Origin: Thelonectria olida
Taxonomy: Eukaryota > Ascomycota > Sordariomycetes > Hypocreales > Nectriaceae
NCBI GenBank assembly: GCA_020736575.1
Contig: JAGPYM010000005.1
Location: 1-64,000 of the forward strand
Direction of reading: 5' to 3'
DNA length: 64,000 nucleotides
Shown: positions 35,687-47,225 of the stretch, in pieces
Layout: every line of letters starts with the position of its first letter
Position numbering within the stretch: position 1 is the first letter of the stretch
The notes under the pieces: generated by a model
Told to the model about the DNA's origin: nothing
Seen by the model: the letters and a program-made list of their open reading frames with translations, nothing else
Databases searched by the model: none
Position numbers and translations under genes: made by a program

Positions 35687-36892
35687 TCGCGAGCCATTGA
35701 GCATTGACAAGAGCAATTGGACGGGAAACTCCAGCGACAAACGAAACAGGCCAGTCCAAGACTCAATAATATTTTTTATACAGGAACAAAACGCGGTTGG
35801 CTGGCCTGGAAGGAATATTTCGCTTCTTGTTCGTCTTGTGGTCTGCTGACGCTGCTCACTGGTCGAGTCAACTTCGCTTCCAAAACTTGGGCGCTCGCGG
35901 GCGCTGGGCGGAACCACGGCCGTTTGCCAGCCTCCCGTTTTTTCCCAGCTTTTTCCCTGCCACCAGCTTTTCAAACGTCACCAACACTTGCACAAGACGA
36001 GATTGCCGGCCAGTCGTTTTCCCTTTTTTCCTTCAGACTTTCTGCAGGAGAATTCCAGTCAGTTCCATTTTTTTTTTAAGAGTCAAAGAGTGGAAGTGAG
36101 TTGGTCGTCCCTACAATCAGACCAATTCGCTTTTGCTGCTTGACGTGCTCCAGCATACAGCAACAAGCAAACACCAACGAGAGCGCAACCCCACCCACCA
36201 CCAGCTCACCTCACCTCACAATCCAAGTACCACCACCAAGTCATCTACCTCCACCAGCGCCCGCTGGTGAGCCTTTCACCTTGTCACTCTCACCACAAAA
36301 CTCTCTTCCTCCGGCCCGCTCCGCAGTCGTGTCCGTCCCACGCCCCTCGTCCGCCTCTAACGACCGTCACGACCGTCACGAGTCCACGACCCTCCCCAAG
36401 CAACGCCAGCAGCAGTCCAGACCGCTGAATACAAAGACGCCTGACCCCCCTGTCGAGCGACTGTCAACTCCGTCCTCACAGCCCCGAAGCCTCCGCCGCA
36501 CCCCAAAGTTTGAAGCCTCTCCGAGCCCAAAACCTCGTCGGGTTCACCTTGAAGCCGCATCTGTCGGTTTTGCGCCCAAGCCGATCCCGGCTCCTGTCCA
36601 AGGCCAGCCCGAGCTCCCCACTGTCTTGGGCCTCATCCCGCTTCACTCGGCACAACGTCAGGCACGTCGTCGCCACCGACGTCTTTCGCAGGACCTACTT
36701 GACGACCCCGACGAAGTCTCCTCTCAGCTTCCCCAATCCCCTCCGAGACGAACTTCTTCTCTCCGCGCAACCGAACCACATCCCGTGGTCCGCATCTCCA
36801 AGCACACCCACAGCGCCATCCTCTTTGCCCTCGAGGAGGCGCTGCGCAACCCCAATCCCTTCTCCCCGGATCTAGAAGAGGAATCTGCAAGC
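35687..36892 (+). promoter_or_regulatory. 1.2 kb ATG-free leader, in-frame open for its last 813 nt
   Basis: Scanning the plus strand I find no ATG in any frame between the ATG at 35684 and the one at 36893. The frame of the downstream gene is open from 36080 (after TAA at 36077) to 36893, that is 271 codons without a stop. Part of it looks protein-like (THSAILFALEEAL, then PNPFSPDLEEESASMADL). A plausible intron exists at 36096-36153 (GTGAGT...CTCCAG). It joins the downstream frame to an upstream one that is also open and also lacks ATG. So this is either a long 5' leader selected against upstream AUGs, or coding sequence begun at a non-AUG codon or in a more distant exon. Confidence 0.65.
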
Positions 36893-38505
36893 ATGGCCGA
36901 TCTCATGCAACAGAGCCCTGCTCCCGCCACCTCCAATGGCGGCAGACCCGCTCCGTTCCGTGCCGGTGCTGCACCGGCTCCCACAGGTTCCCCCGCTGGT
37001 ATTAGAGGCCCGAGAATGATCATGCAGGAGCGCGCGGCTCGAGAAGCAGCGAGAGCCGAGAAGGCCAGACTCGAAGAAGAAGCACGGAAACGAAACGAGC
37101 GTCGAGTAGCTGCTGGCGTTGCGCCCGGGCAGGAACCCCCGGCCGCAGAGTCCACAGAACCTCAGCGACCACCACCGCAGGCCGCTCCCGAAACCACCAC
37201 AGCCCGACCCAGGGCCTCTACCTCATCACAACAAGCTCCGCCGCGGCCTCCGCGGACTGCCCCTGTCCAGCAGCCCGCCTTCACATCCACCGCACCGGCT
37301 CAGGCCACTCCTACTACCCAGCCTTTTGTCCAGCAGACGACCGAAGCCCCGGCTCCAGCCACCACGTCCGCTACCACTGCCGCGAGACCCCGTAACTCAT
37401 TCCCCCATGCGTTTGAACGATGGGAGACGCTGTCTGCCCACTGGGAAGGTCTGACAAGCTACTGGATCCGAAAATTGGAGCAGAACAAGGACGATATTAA
37501 CCGAGACCCCATGAACCAGCAGCTTGCCCGTCAAGTGACGGATCTCTCCGCTGCCGGCGCAAACCTATTCCATGCCGTAGTTGAGCTGCAGCGACTTCGC
37601 GCAAGCTCAGAACGCAAGTTCCAGCGGTGGTTCTTTGAGACGAGAGCGGAGCTTGAGCGCGCTCAGGAAGTGAATGGCATGCTCGAGTCTGCTCTGGAGC
37701 AAGAAAGACAAGGACGAACAGATGCCATCAGGGAGGCAGTTGAGAATGAACGGGGAAATTCCAAAGCCCAGAGGCAGTTAGTTGAAATGCGCAAGGAGCT
37801 CGCTATATCTAAAGAAGAGGCGCGCCGAGCATGGGAGGAGCTTGGACGTCGGGAGCAAGAGGAACGCGACAGGACTCTCTCCCTGCAGTCAGGTCAACCT
37901 ACTATTGTCGGTGGCGTCCAAGTCGTTCCGATGACGCAGGGCGGCCCCAGCAGACATACCAGCACCCGGCAGGCTGCATATCAACCCGAGTATGGCCAGG
38001 GCTATCCTCGCGAGCAGCCACCACCGCAACAGAGCCGCCCAACTGCGACGACTTCCGCCCCCCCGAGACCTACCAAGGTCAGCAGACTGCCCCCCCTCAG
38101 CAACCTGGCCAGTACGTCGGAGGAACTGGTTCTGATGCTGGTTACAGCGAAGGCGAGTACTTGATTGACGCGCAAGGCAACTTTGTGTTGGACGCTCAAG
38201 GTAACAAGATTCCCTTCCAAGCGCCAGCCTCCTCGTATGGAGGTTCTGACGAGGGAGCAGAAGAATATGAGACACCCTCCACCACCAACCCACCCAGTGG
38301 TAAGCAGGAGTCTCCCTCGACCTCTGCTGGCGGCGCTCAATGGACAGGCGCCTACTCCCAACCCCAGGACTACACGGGTTCTGGTTATGGCGCTCCCGGC
38401 TGGGAGACTGTTCCCCGCCACCATCACCCTACGCGGCTGAGCGACGTGATTGAGGAAGAAGATGAACGCAGCCGTACCAGCGCCGGTCACAGCCGCGGAG
38501 GCTAG
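36893..38505 (+). CDS. Uncharacterised coiled-coil protein, frame broken at a C-run
   Basis: From the first ATG (context CAAGCATGGCC) the product is about 537 aa once the break is bridged. In order: a Pro/Ala-rich N-terminus, a charged helix (residues about 40-75, EARKRNERRV type), a long Pro/Thr-rich linker, a compact conserved-looking domain from about residue 167 (FPHAFERWETLSAHWEGLTSYW), and a coiled coil to about residue 330. A Gln/Pro-rich region and an acidic tail follow (LIDAQGNFVLDAQGNKIPF, later DVIEEEDERS). I do not know its function. At 38058-38064 there are seven C. The upstream frame ends at 38164 with poor sequence, whereas adding one base continues into PETYQGQQTAPP and the tail that ends at 38505. 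The true N-terminus is probably longer (see the leader entry). Confidence 0.75.
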
Positions 38506-39874
38506 GAGTTGGACTGACAACTCTGACCCCCTTTGGCCTTGTTGATATCCCAAGGATACCCACGTACATATCACCCAACAACACCGACAACCACAACACC
38601 AACCACCACCACTACTACAACAACAACAACAGCTTACCGCCAGGAACGAGCTCGACGTGATACAGGGCGTCGACCATTCACGCGAAGAAACCCCATTGCA
38701 CAAATTCCGAACCCCCAATGTTGTCTGATGCATACATTCTATCCGTGGTATATTTTTTTTTATCGTCTTTAATGCATGGGCGGCATAACATAGACGCCCG
38801 TCTCCCCTCCTCCGCAATTAATGGTTCATCGGCATTTTCACCGGGCTTCTCTTGATATGGAATATGTACACTGGGACGGAGGCAGTCCATAGACCAAGTT
38901 TGCATCTAGAAGGTCTCTTGTTTTTTGTTTCTGCTTTTTTCTCTCTTTGTTTTCGGGAACTCGGATTCTCTCATCAAACTCCCGCCATTTTCGCCGGGCA
39001 TTGCGATCCATGTCGTTCCACCACATCTGGCCCTGATAGCCACATCCATGGGTTTCCTCCCAGGAAGTCAGGTGAGCTCTGCATTGTACCACCCACCACC
39101 ACCAATCTGTCCAACGTGAGGGCAGATGGAGGAGGGGGAGGTCAAGAAGCTAGCTTCATGACCTGCACACTCCCTCATGCCACTGCAGAAGCATGGCCAA
39201 CCTCGAAAAATATCCAACATTCACACCAAAAAAAAGACTCATGGTCTCCTGTATTACGACACCTACAGGGACCGGGCGTGGCAGGGAACGACACCACACG
39301 GGCGCTTCAACTCGAATATGGGCGGACGGTCTGGGGCCGGAGGGACGGATGGGATCGGAGGGTCGTTGGGAGCATGCATGTGGTTTGGCGCGGGAGTGGA
39401 AGACATGGAGTTTGGCTGTATTGTATTTTGTTTGTACGAGTTACTCGCCCCCCTAATACTACTGGATGGCATCCACTTTTGTGTTCCCAGCGTACAGTGC
39501 ATGTGACTCTTTTATCGTCGGGCCTCTGAAGTTTGTTCTTGGTTACACCACAGACTGTACGAATAGCTCGGTGAGAGTTGAGGGCCTCGCTTCTGCTGTA
39601 CTAACCTCCTACTCAACGTCATCCTAAAGGAAGGGTTTACTTGTCGAGATTTCACGGACGTGTTGAAATGCATCACATTCTGCCCCAGACTTCGCTAATT
39701 CACAAATTCAAAGAGAAATAATGCCACCCCCTCCCAATACACGACGAAGAAATATGAAAATGATAGGGTCGTAACGTCATTAGTGTGTGTGGTGCTGTTC
39801 CATATCCCACCGGACTTTGACTCGTCAAGAGAAACAAACAAGAAGCCGACAATACAACAAACCAAAATGGGGTA
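38506..39874. other. Convergent intergenic region
   Basis: 3' flanks of the coiled-coil gene (plus) and the F-box gene (minus). It contains a CAA/CCA trinucleotide-rich stretch at 38575-38638. The short frames at 38852-39529 have no family content. No gene is supported. Confidence 0.5.
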
Positions 39875-41551
39875 TCATTTTCCACTCAGATTCTTTCTTG
39901 GAGGACCGTTATCAGAGAGCACCTTGAGAATCGGCTGGTCTTGGAGGGGATTGCAGCGCTCCTCGACAAGACGACGCATGTACAGGAGCGCAGACTCGTC
40001 GAAAAGCCTTAGCAGGCACTCATTCTCCCACCCGCGAACCGGGAAGAGGGCCATCCACGGAGCCACGTCGAAGGGCACCACGTTGCCCTCGATCGAGCGG
40101 TTCTCCCCCTCCACCATCGAATCCTCCTTGCAGTACCTCGTAGACAGCCACTCTGTCCGCTCACACCAGTCCCGCCAATCTCTCATCAGCACGGAAAGGT
40201 TGCACGTCGGTTCGGGGATGTTGAAGTCCCGGAAGGTCTTCTTCCACTTGAGATAGTACGTGTCGTCGTCTTCGTGGATGCGAGCTACCAGAGAGATCCA
40301 CGGAGCAATGTCTCTCGCGATCGGTTCGTTAAATACAATGTTCTTGTCGGCGGTTGCCATCTCGAAGCTCTTCAGGTTCGGCAGACGCGTGGCCCAGCGA
40401 CATATCATCTTGTACCACCGCAGTGGTTGCTGGCTCTTGTCGTAGATGTGCGGCCCGATGAGGCCCCCGATGGTGTTGGCGTATCGGGCAGTGTTCTGCG
40501 GCATGTCGTCCCAGAGGACCCGGCAGTCGTCGATGCAAAGCTCCTCCAGGCCGTTGCAGCCAGGCCCTCTTCCGAGATATGTGACCCAGTCGGCCTGGTC
40601 CTGCGTGGTGAAGCTGTAGCGCCCGATCAAGAGAGACCTGAGGACGGGGAAGTAGTTTGAGAAGTCCGTCATCCCTGGTCGGACCTTGGGCACCGTCAAC
40701 GGCGGGAAGATCTCGGAGCCAGGCCCTCTCCAGTACAAGGTCAGGTTTCGAAGTTTGGCGCCCAGGTTCTTCGTCAGCCACGAGTGGTGGAGGCTCTTGT
40801 TGAGATCCAGAGCGTTCCGCTTGGTGTTGGCGTAGTAGTCCTCGATGACGTACAGTTTCAGGTCGCCGAGCGTCTTGGAGTCGACCAAGTCGTGCCAGGC
40901 CTTTGATCGGAGAATACGCTTGTCAATGGGGTTGTCGAGCTCCGAGGCGGTGAAGACCTTGAGGGGGATGTTGGCGGCGCCCTTTTGCTGGGCATCGCCG
41001 TAGGTGCGCGGGCTGTCACCGATCTTCAGGGCGTCGTCGATCTTGGTCTGCCTATCTAAGGACCAGGTGCCGGCGAGGCAATTCAGGATGACGTCGAGGA
41101 CCCAGACGGAGTAGTCGCGGCGGGTCTTGCGGGAGATATTGGGCAGGCTGGCGTGGGAGAACTTGGCGTGGCAGACGGTGAGGCCGTGGAAGAATCGCAG
41201 GTAGGGCAGCACGCACATGAAGACTACGGAGGGCTGGAAGAACTCTCGTCGGCAGCGGGACATGCCGCCCCAGGTATCGATACGGACCTCTCGCACACAC
41301 GGACGGAGCCTGGTTGACTTTGCAATGCGTAAAAAGTTCATATTGCGGAAGATATCTGAGCACGCGACTAAGCGGATGATGCGGAAGAGATGGAACCGGG
41401 CGACGGCCTCGATGTAGCGGCAGACGAGTCTGAGGTCGAAGAGGGTCGGCCTGTCGTCCTCTTCGAGGTACAGGAAGATCTCGTTGAGGAGCTCATGGGG
41501 GAGCTCGTGCAGCCGGATGCTGACCTTGCGGGTTTTGGGGTTTATAGCCAT
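39875..41551 (-). CDS. F-box domain protein
   Basis: Single exon, 558 aa, ATG at 41551. The F-box is at residues about 13-58 (RLHELPHELLNEIFLYL, then LFDLRLVCRYIEAVARFHLFR), which in this family binds Skp1 and makes the protein the substrate receptor of an SCF ubiquitin ligase. The remainder has no clear WD40 pattern, but stretches such as LRNLTLYWRGPGSE, NYFPVLRSLLIGRYSF and GLEELCIDDCRVL resemble degenerate leucine-rich repeats, as in many fungal F-box/LRR proteins. The substrate cannot be guessed. Such genes are numerous and fast-evolving in filamentous fungi, in keeping with the sparse neighbourhood. Confidence 0.9.
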   Translation of the reverse strand: MAINPKTRKVSIRLHELPHELLNEIFLYLEEDDRPTLFDLRLVCRYIEAVARFHLFRIIRLVACSDIFRNMNFLRIAKSTRLRPCVREVRIDTWGGMSRCRREFFQPSVVFMCVLPYLRFFHGLTVCHAKFSHASLPNISRKTRRDYSVWVLDVILNCLAGTWSLDRQTKIDDALKIGDSPRTYGDAQQKGAANIPLKVFTASELDNPIDKRILRSKAWHDLVDSKTLGDLKLYVIEDYYANTKRNALDLNKSLHHSWLTKNLGAKLRNLTLYWRGPGSEIFPPLTVPKVRPGMTDFSNYFPVLRSLLIGRYSFTTQDQADWVTYLGRGPGCNGLEELCIDDCRVLWDDMPQNTARYANTIGGLIGPHIYDKSQQPLRWYKMICRWATRLPNLKSFEMATADKNIVFNEPIARDIAPWISLVARIHEDDDTYYLKWKKTFRDFNIPEPTCNLSVLMRDWRDWCERTEWLSTRYCKEDSMVEGENRSIEGNVVPFDVAPWMALFPVRGWENECLLRLFDESALLYMRRLVEERCNPLQDQPILKVLSDNGPPRKNLSGK

Positions 41552-43713
41552 GGCGAGAGATATGGTTGGCGGGGACAGATGAACAGTATAGTGAGATGTG
41601 TGTAAGTGTGTTGATGATGTTAGTCAATGGTGTTTTGAGTCGATGATGGGAATGAAAGCACTTGGCCATCCCAACCTGACATGTCGAGGGGAGCGACAGC
41701 TCTTATGTTTACCGACGGCACAGCCAAGACAGCTTCTCCTCATCCTTCGCTTTCGTCGACGAGGAGGGGTTGGGACAGAGCAATATTAATCAGCCACCAA
41801 TGCGACTCTCCCCCTCCTTCCCTTGGACCCTTTCCCCCGAATTCAGGCTCTCGTTTAGGCATCAAAGACGAGACGGTCTTTCAAAGCCGGGGGCCCGATG
41901 ATCTGAGGGACGCAGACGCAGAGACGATGGCTGCTTGAATATCGCGCCACCCTTTGCGTCTCCTCCCCCGGATTCGTACTACCACCCCTTGTGCAAGACG
42001 GGCGGACGCGGACGGACACGTGCATTACATGGCACAGAGGGTCTTTTGGGCCCAGCAGGAGCAGAGCTGGCCAATGGCATATTGCTCCGAGGTGCAATTG
42101 GGGTTCCTGTGTCGTCGATGCGAACTTCTCCAGTCGAATTCGCCCGCGAATTGGCCAAATGCCATGATGATGGAAATTGCCATCGACAGCTCGCGGAATC
42201 AAGTCACTTCATGTTGATATCTGCGGGGTAGACACACAATACAACCATGGCAGCCATAGCTAATCACTCCCAGACCAGCAGCGCCCGTCTGCACCCCCTG
42301 TCTTGGGCCAGGCAGGGATGATTATCCATGCAATACCGGGCCGGATGGCCAGTTGGGCAGGGTTGGCAAAAGCGTTGAGCAGCTGCAAGCTCGCATTCGT
42401 CTGTAGGAAACGGCCGTTGTCGGCGTGATACAGATGCAGCACAATCGTTCCACCCGGCAGAGAGAGACGGAGAGTCAACCAACGGATGAGACGCTGTCTT
42501 ACCATCCATGATAATAGCGAGGGAAGGGATCATAACTCAGTGCCATCAACGCAAGCTCGTTTCGGGAGTCGTCGGACGGCTATCCTTCTCAGGTATCCCG
42601 TTCAGAGGTTCCACGCTCCAAGTGGGCTCCCGAAGCGGCGAAGCTAGAGACGGCCTTCACGGCATCTATCAAGACTTCCCCGGAGACCAGCCATGGCCCA
42701 ATCGACGGATGAGGAGAGCTTCTGCACGAGCCATCCTTTGTTCACTAGCTTCGCATATGAGACTAAAAGATGATCCCCGGGGGGGGACCAACTACCAACG
42801 ACCAACACCAACTGCCCTCGAAGAACCCGGGGATCAACCATCTGGCGGTGGAGCGAGGGTCACACACACGAGAGAGATGACTTGCTTGCTTTGCTTGATA
42901 TGTACAAAAGCTGAATGGGAATGGATGGGACGGACCGCCCGTTGGTCGATATCGGAGCTTTCTGGGCGAGGAAGAACCGGATCCACTGTCCACTCGTTGG
43001 AAACCATCATCAGCCGACAGGGAGGGTGCTGCTTGTTGATTATGTGCATGTGTATGGATGTATCTGGGATTGTCTGCCCCTCCTGAAAGTTGCATATCTT
43101 CAGGCAAGCCGGATTGTCACCACGCCATCCATCGTCGGCTAATGCGCCTCGAAGCCTTAACCTGAGACACGTGATTTATGCTAACTGATTGTGATGTCGC
43201 CGTGTCTGGGTCAATTGGTTGATGTCGTCGGGTGAGAAGTGTCGGGCTTCGTCGTCTTGGAGCGTGTGTGCGTGCCGGGAGAGACGTAACTAGCCGGGCC
43301 TTGAAGGAACATGGATGAACGGAGATACGGAAATATGAAATGCCATAATGGGATTCAAATGTCCTGGCGTTGATAGGCTCCTGATAATGAGGGGGCTGTC
43401 TCAGAGTTCTTCCTCGAGGAGGAGGCGTCCATGATATGACAGGTCTCAAACACGTCCAAGTCTTCCACTCAGGACAGAGATGAGCCCCCCAGTCGGTAGA
43501 AGGCCTCAAACTCTGGCCATCGACCATCTCTGACGTGTCACGGTAAAAATAGGACGGGACGGCACGGCGCTAATCGCAACGGAGCGCGAGCCGTTCTTGT
43601 TGACATGCCACTTCCCGCAATTAGGGCCGAGAGACGTAGCATCGTGCCTGGGGAAGAAAAAGTCTATCATGTTTATAAGTTACTACATGGTAATTACGAG
43701 TTCTACTTCTTCG
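41552..43713. other. Intergenic about 2.2 kb, no supported gene
   Basis: The left end should hold the F-box promoter. An 11-bp perfect inverted repeat, TGATCCCCGGG / CCCGGGGATCA, lies at 42771-42781 and 42826-42836 with a 44-nt loop. The frames (for example 42508-43086 plus) have no domain-like content. Confidence 0.5.
42771..42836. repeat. 11-bp perfect inverted repeat, 44-nt loop
   Basis: The arms 42771-42781 and 42826-42836 are exact reverse complements. The left arm runs into a run of eight G. The loop is rich in ACCAAC words. It could fold as a hairpin, or be a dyad operator, or be chance. Confidence 0.6.
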
Positions 43714-45320
43714 TCACACAATGTTGCTCCCCCCCGCATGCACCGACGCCTTGTTGCCCGCCTCGCGGCTGATCGGCCACGCGTCGTCGTCCCCGTCGTC
43801 CTGCTCGTGCGTGATGCCGTACGTGGTGCGCACCATGACCGAGTTCTGGAAGTCGTCCTTCCCCATGATGGATTCCTGGCTGCCGTGAGCTCTGCCCTTG
43901 GACCCGGACGACGGCTCGTTGATGCTCGACGTGAGCTCGTACGGCCCTGAGATATCGGTCGACTTGCCGCCGATGGTCGTCGTCCTGAAGGTGCTGCCGT
44001 GGCTGTTGAGCGGACCGCCCGTCCAGAAGGCCTTTGTGAAGATGGGCCGCAGGATCGGAATGTTGACGGTGATGATGCCGACAATGGTCTCGCGGACGCC
44101 CCATTCGTTGATGGTGAGGGCCGAGGGCTTGGACGACAGCGTGAGGACGACGCGGATGATTGCGGCGGCGATGACGAAGGCGCCCGACGAGAGAAGGAGG
44201 CCGATGACGATTTTTCTGTGCAGATGCATTGTCAGCAAAGGTGAATACAAGCCACGGAAAGGGAAACGCACTTCCGAGCTGGCATCTGGAGCCTCCAGAG
44301 CAAGGGAAGCGGGATGCCGAGGATGAGACCGTCAGTCCTATACGATAACTAATTAGTTTCACTTGACCAAACGAGGCTTGAAGGCGAGGGAGGAGCGTTT
44401 GGCGTACAAAACATTGAAGACGGTTGTAACCAGAAAGTTTTGTCTCTTGAATGTGCATTTCTCTGTTATTGTGTGTGAGCATCTCGTTGTCGCTGGTGGT
44501 CATGGTGACGAACCTCCCGGGTCAGGTTTCACTCTGCAAGTCACACGTTAGCAAGGCTCTCAGTATTCATGATGCACATTAACACGTACTGCCAGTTTTG
44601 GCGATAAGGAAAGCATCCAAAGGTAATCTGGAAGTGTCCCAGTCAGCCAGCCTGCTACCGCCAAACCCGGGCTCGTTGATGGTCGTACCGTAAGGAATAC
44701 AGCGATATATCCGACGATGGTGATGCCTGACACACTCTTGACAAAGATGTTGTGCCATGTACCAATCGTCATTCGTGAAAAGAAACACAGCATGGTGCCT
44801 TTTAGAGACCATATGAGCGCCGTATAGGAATACCATGCCGTCAGTTCGAGCTTCGATCCTGCTGTGAAATCGTGTTGGTCGTGCGCAGACAAGGCTGTTC
44901 CGAGTATCAGAATGGCAAACTATTAAGAGAAAATGTTTTACTAACTTACTCTGCGTCTTTTGTATTACTGAAGCCTCGACATTCGTTCCCAGGTAATCTA
45001 ATCCACGTTAGCTCATGTGCACAACACGACTGCATGGAACCTCTCGTTTGGGCACATACATATTAGATGTACTGTAAAGGCATCCATTGCGTAAAAGATC
45101 AAAACAAGTACAGAAAAGAAGTCATCGCCCTGGAAATTGCGCCACCCCACAGTCTTGAAGCGCACGGCGAAGCGAAGCAGGACAATGGCGGTTCCAATGC
45201 CATAGAGCGTCCACGCCTCGATGAGGAACTACACAGCTGGTATTAGCACGAGACCTGGACACGCCCGAGAAAAAGAAAGCTCAGGTTGCTCACCGAGGGC
45301 CTATACTCGGTAATAGGCAT
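43714..45320 (-). CDS. Fungal rhodopsin-domain integral membrane protein (PTH11-like)
   Basis: Nine exons: 45320-45294, 45228-45060, 44997-44950, 44894-44689, 44627-44590, 44533-44514, 44462-44408, 44337-44272 and 44215-43714. All eight introns are GT-AG, 51-70 nt, and together give 376 aa in one frame. The product has about seven membrane helices: FLIEAWTLYGIGTAIVLLRF first, then DDFFSVLVLIFYAMDAFTVH, LTAWYSYTALIWSLKGTMLC, SGITIVGYIAVFLTITFGCF, FLVTTVFNVLTDGLILGIPL, IVIGLLLSSGAFVIAAAIIR and ETIVGIITVNIPILRPIF. Conserved family words such as the NWQ-PDPG loop with CTF and the LIYYLGTNVE segment are intact. A soluble tail of about 110 residues follows. PTH11-type proteins are candidate surface receptors in fungi, and the ligand here is unknown. 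Exon 6 is only 20 nt. Confidence 0.9.
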
Positions 45321-47225
45321 AGTCACCTAAATATGCATTATAGTGTAACAATATGAATGAGTGTGTCCTGGACAGAGTAAATAAACACAACAACGCCCTT
45401 CTATCGTGTACGGTTTCAGAGCACCTTGCAAGCAAACATTTCCCGAAGAAACCAGGGACAAAGAGCCTGGGCATTCTTTACCTGTTATAACGCTTCCCAA
45501 CATGCAAGCCCTTCCCGCCTTGATTGCTTCAATACGGGGAAAGCTAGACTGACAACTGTTCCAGCCAATGCACGTCCACACTCCATAGCCACCGGTCTGG
45601 GTCTCAGATGCAGCGGATACTAGCTTGCCTGATAGCTCAGCGCTCACAGGCCATGGCCCCTTGCGCGAGTCAGAAGTGCGAGTGTGTTGTGCACAATGGA
45701 TGCAATGTTCGATGACCGCTTCACTCGGGCCAAGATGAGCCGAATCAGCCCGCGGAGAAAAGTGTCGATCGATGGATGGCATCTCAGATCGACTTGCTTT
45801 TTTTTTTGGCACGATCTCTCAGGGACTACGTACTCACGAATACAGCCTTGCTTTGGTATGTACGCGAGTTACCTCCATTTCTCTAGAGTGGCAGATACTG
45901 TCGGAGTCACCGCTGTTCTTGACGTGAAATTGTGGCGTTCGTATCGCCGTCTGTCTTGCAGGTCTTTATTAGCACATGTCTTAGTTGTTTCAACGGCTTT
46001 TTCACAACGGCGAGTCCTCGACCGACTGAAACGATCATTACAATCCTTAGAAGCACGCTCGCGCTGTGAGTTGGAAAAGACGACACCGGTTTCTTCATGT
46101 CAAGGCTACAAGACCTCGCACGAGTCGGGCATGGTTCTGGGCCTCGTCTATGTCGGTCACCGAATGGCTCACCTTCACCACCGTGGACTGTCGCCTCTCC
46201 CACCGTCGATCAACTTGGTCACGGGCAAGACACAATGTGCTGGCAAACACAACCCTCCCTTCTCGCCAATCGCCCAGCGCAGGATTTTGCCGGAGCGTGC
46301 AGATCAACACCAGCGCCATCGGCAACAACCGTCCGAGTGAATAATAGCGGCAAGTCAAAGCGTGCGCCTGTAGTGCCGCGCAAGCCGCTGCATCCATGGC
46401 GGCATAAGTGAGACTAGTAGACCCATCGAGCTGAGGGCTGACTGAATAGCTGCATGCCGAGTCGATGTTGGTGGAGGGGCTCTCACCAAGTCGAAATGAC
46501 CGGGCTGGATGTTTGCTGCAACGGCTTTCAAAGGTGGCTTGCGTATGGGCTGCTGAAATGAAGCCCTAATACATATTCAACACGTTGTGGCTTTCTGTTG
46601 GTCCAGGAACGCTCGACACATTTCGGCAGTTGACAGCTGCCATTCTCTTCGGCTAACTCGACTGTCAGGCAAATGTCGTAAAATGTCTCAACTTGTCGTC
46701 TTGACCAGATTCTCTGGCCAAGTATCCGTAGATGGCCTAGGCTATTGCGAGGTCAGAGCCCATGCACAACACCAAGACGGCCTCCCCGAAAACTATCGGA
46801 GATCGGAACGATTCACCTTGTTCCTGGCCGTATTTTCCCCGATTGGAAGCACCTCTGCTCTCAATGTTAGAATCGTACGGTCTTTGTACGCCGCCTAGGG
46901 CGTCTGGCCTCGAGAAGACTTGCTTGTTTGGCCCGCCTGGAAACCAATGCCCATACTAAGAAGAGGACCGGAAACGAAACCACCAGTCTTGTCTGCTCCG
47001 ATCCAAGCCCTGTCTCCAGATTCTGCCCGGATCGAAAGTTAATTCAAATTGTATTGACTCCTTTCCCCGGTTTCCCTTTCTATTAGATGCCCTCCCAATC
47101 ATTACCAGATACATTTTGTCCTCATTAATTAAAAGTCCCAAGCCGCCATCCTGCCTTTAACCAAAACATTGACAAATCAGTCCGTTGCGCTCGCTGAATC
47201 GCAATCCATCCGCTAGCTGCCGCCC
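45321..47225. other. Intergenic about 1.9 kb, no supported gene
   Basis: It lies between the start of the rhodopsin-domain gene and the 3' end of an uncharacterised gene. The plus-strand frame 45684-46340 is open but has no family content, and its strand neighbours are equally open. I see nothing else in it. Confidence 0.5.
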
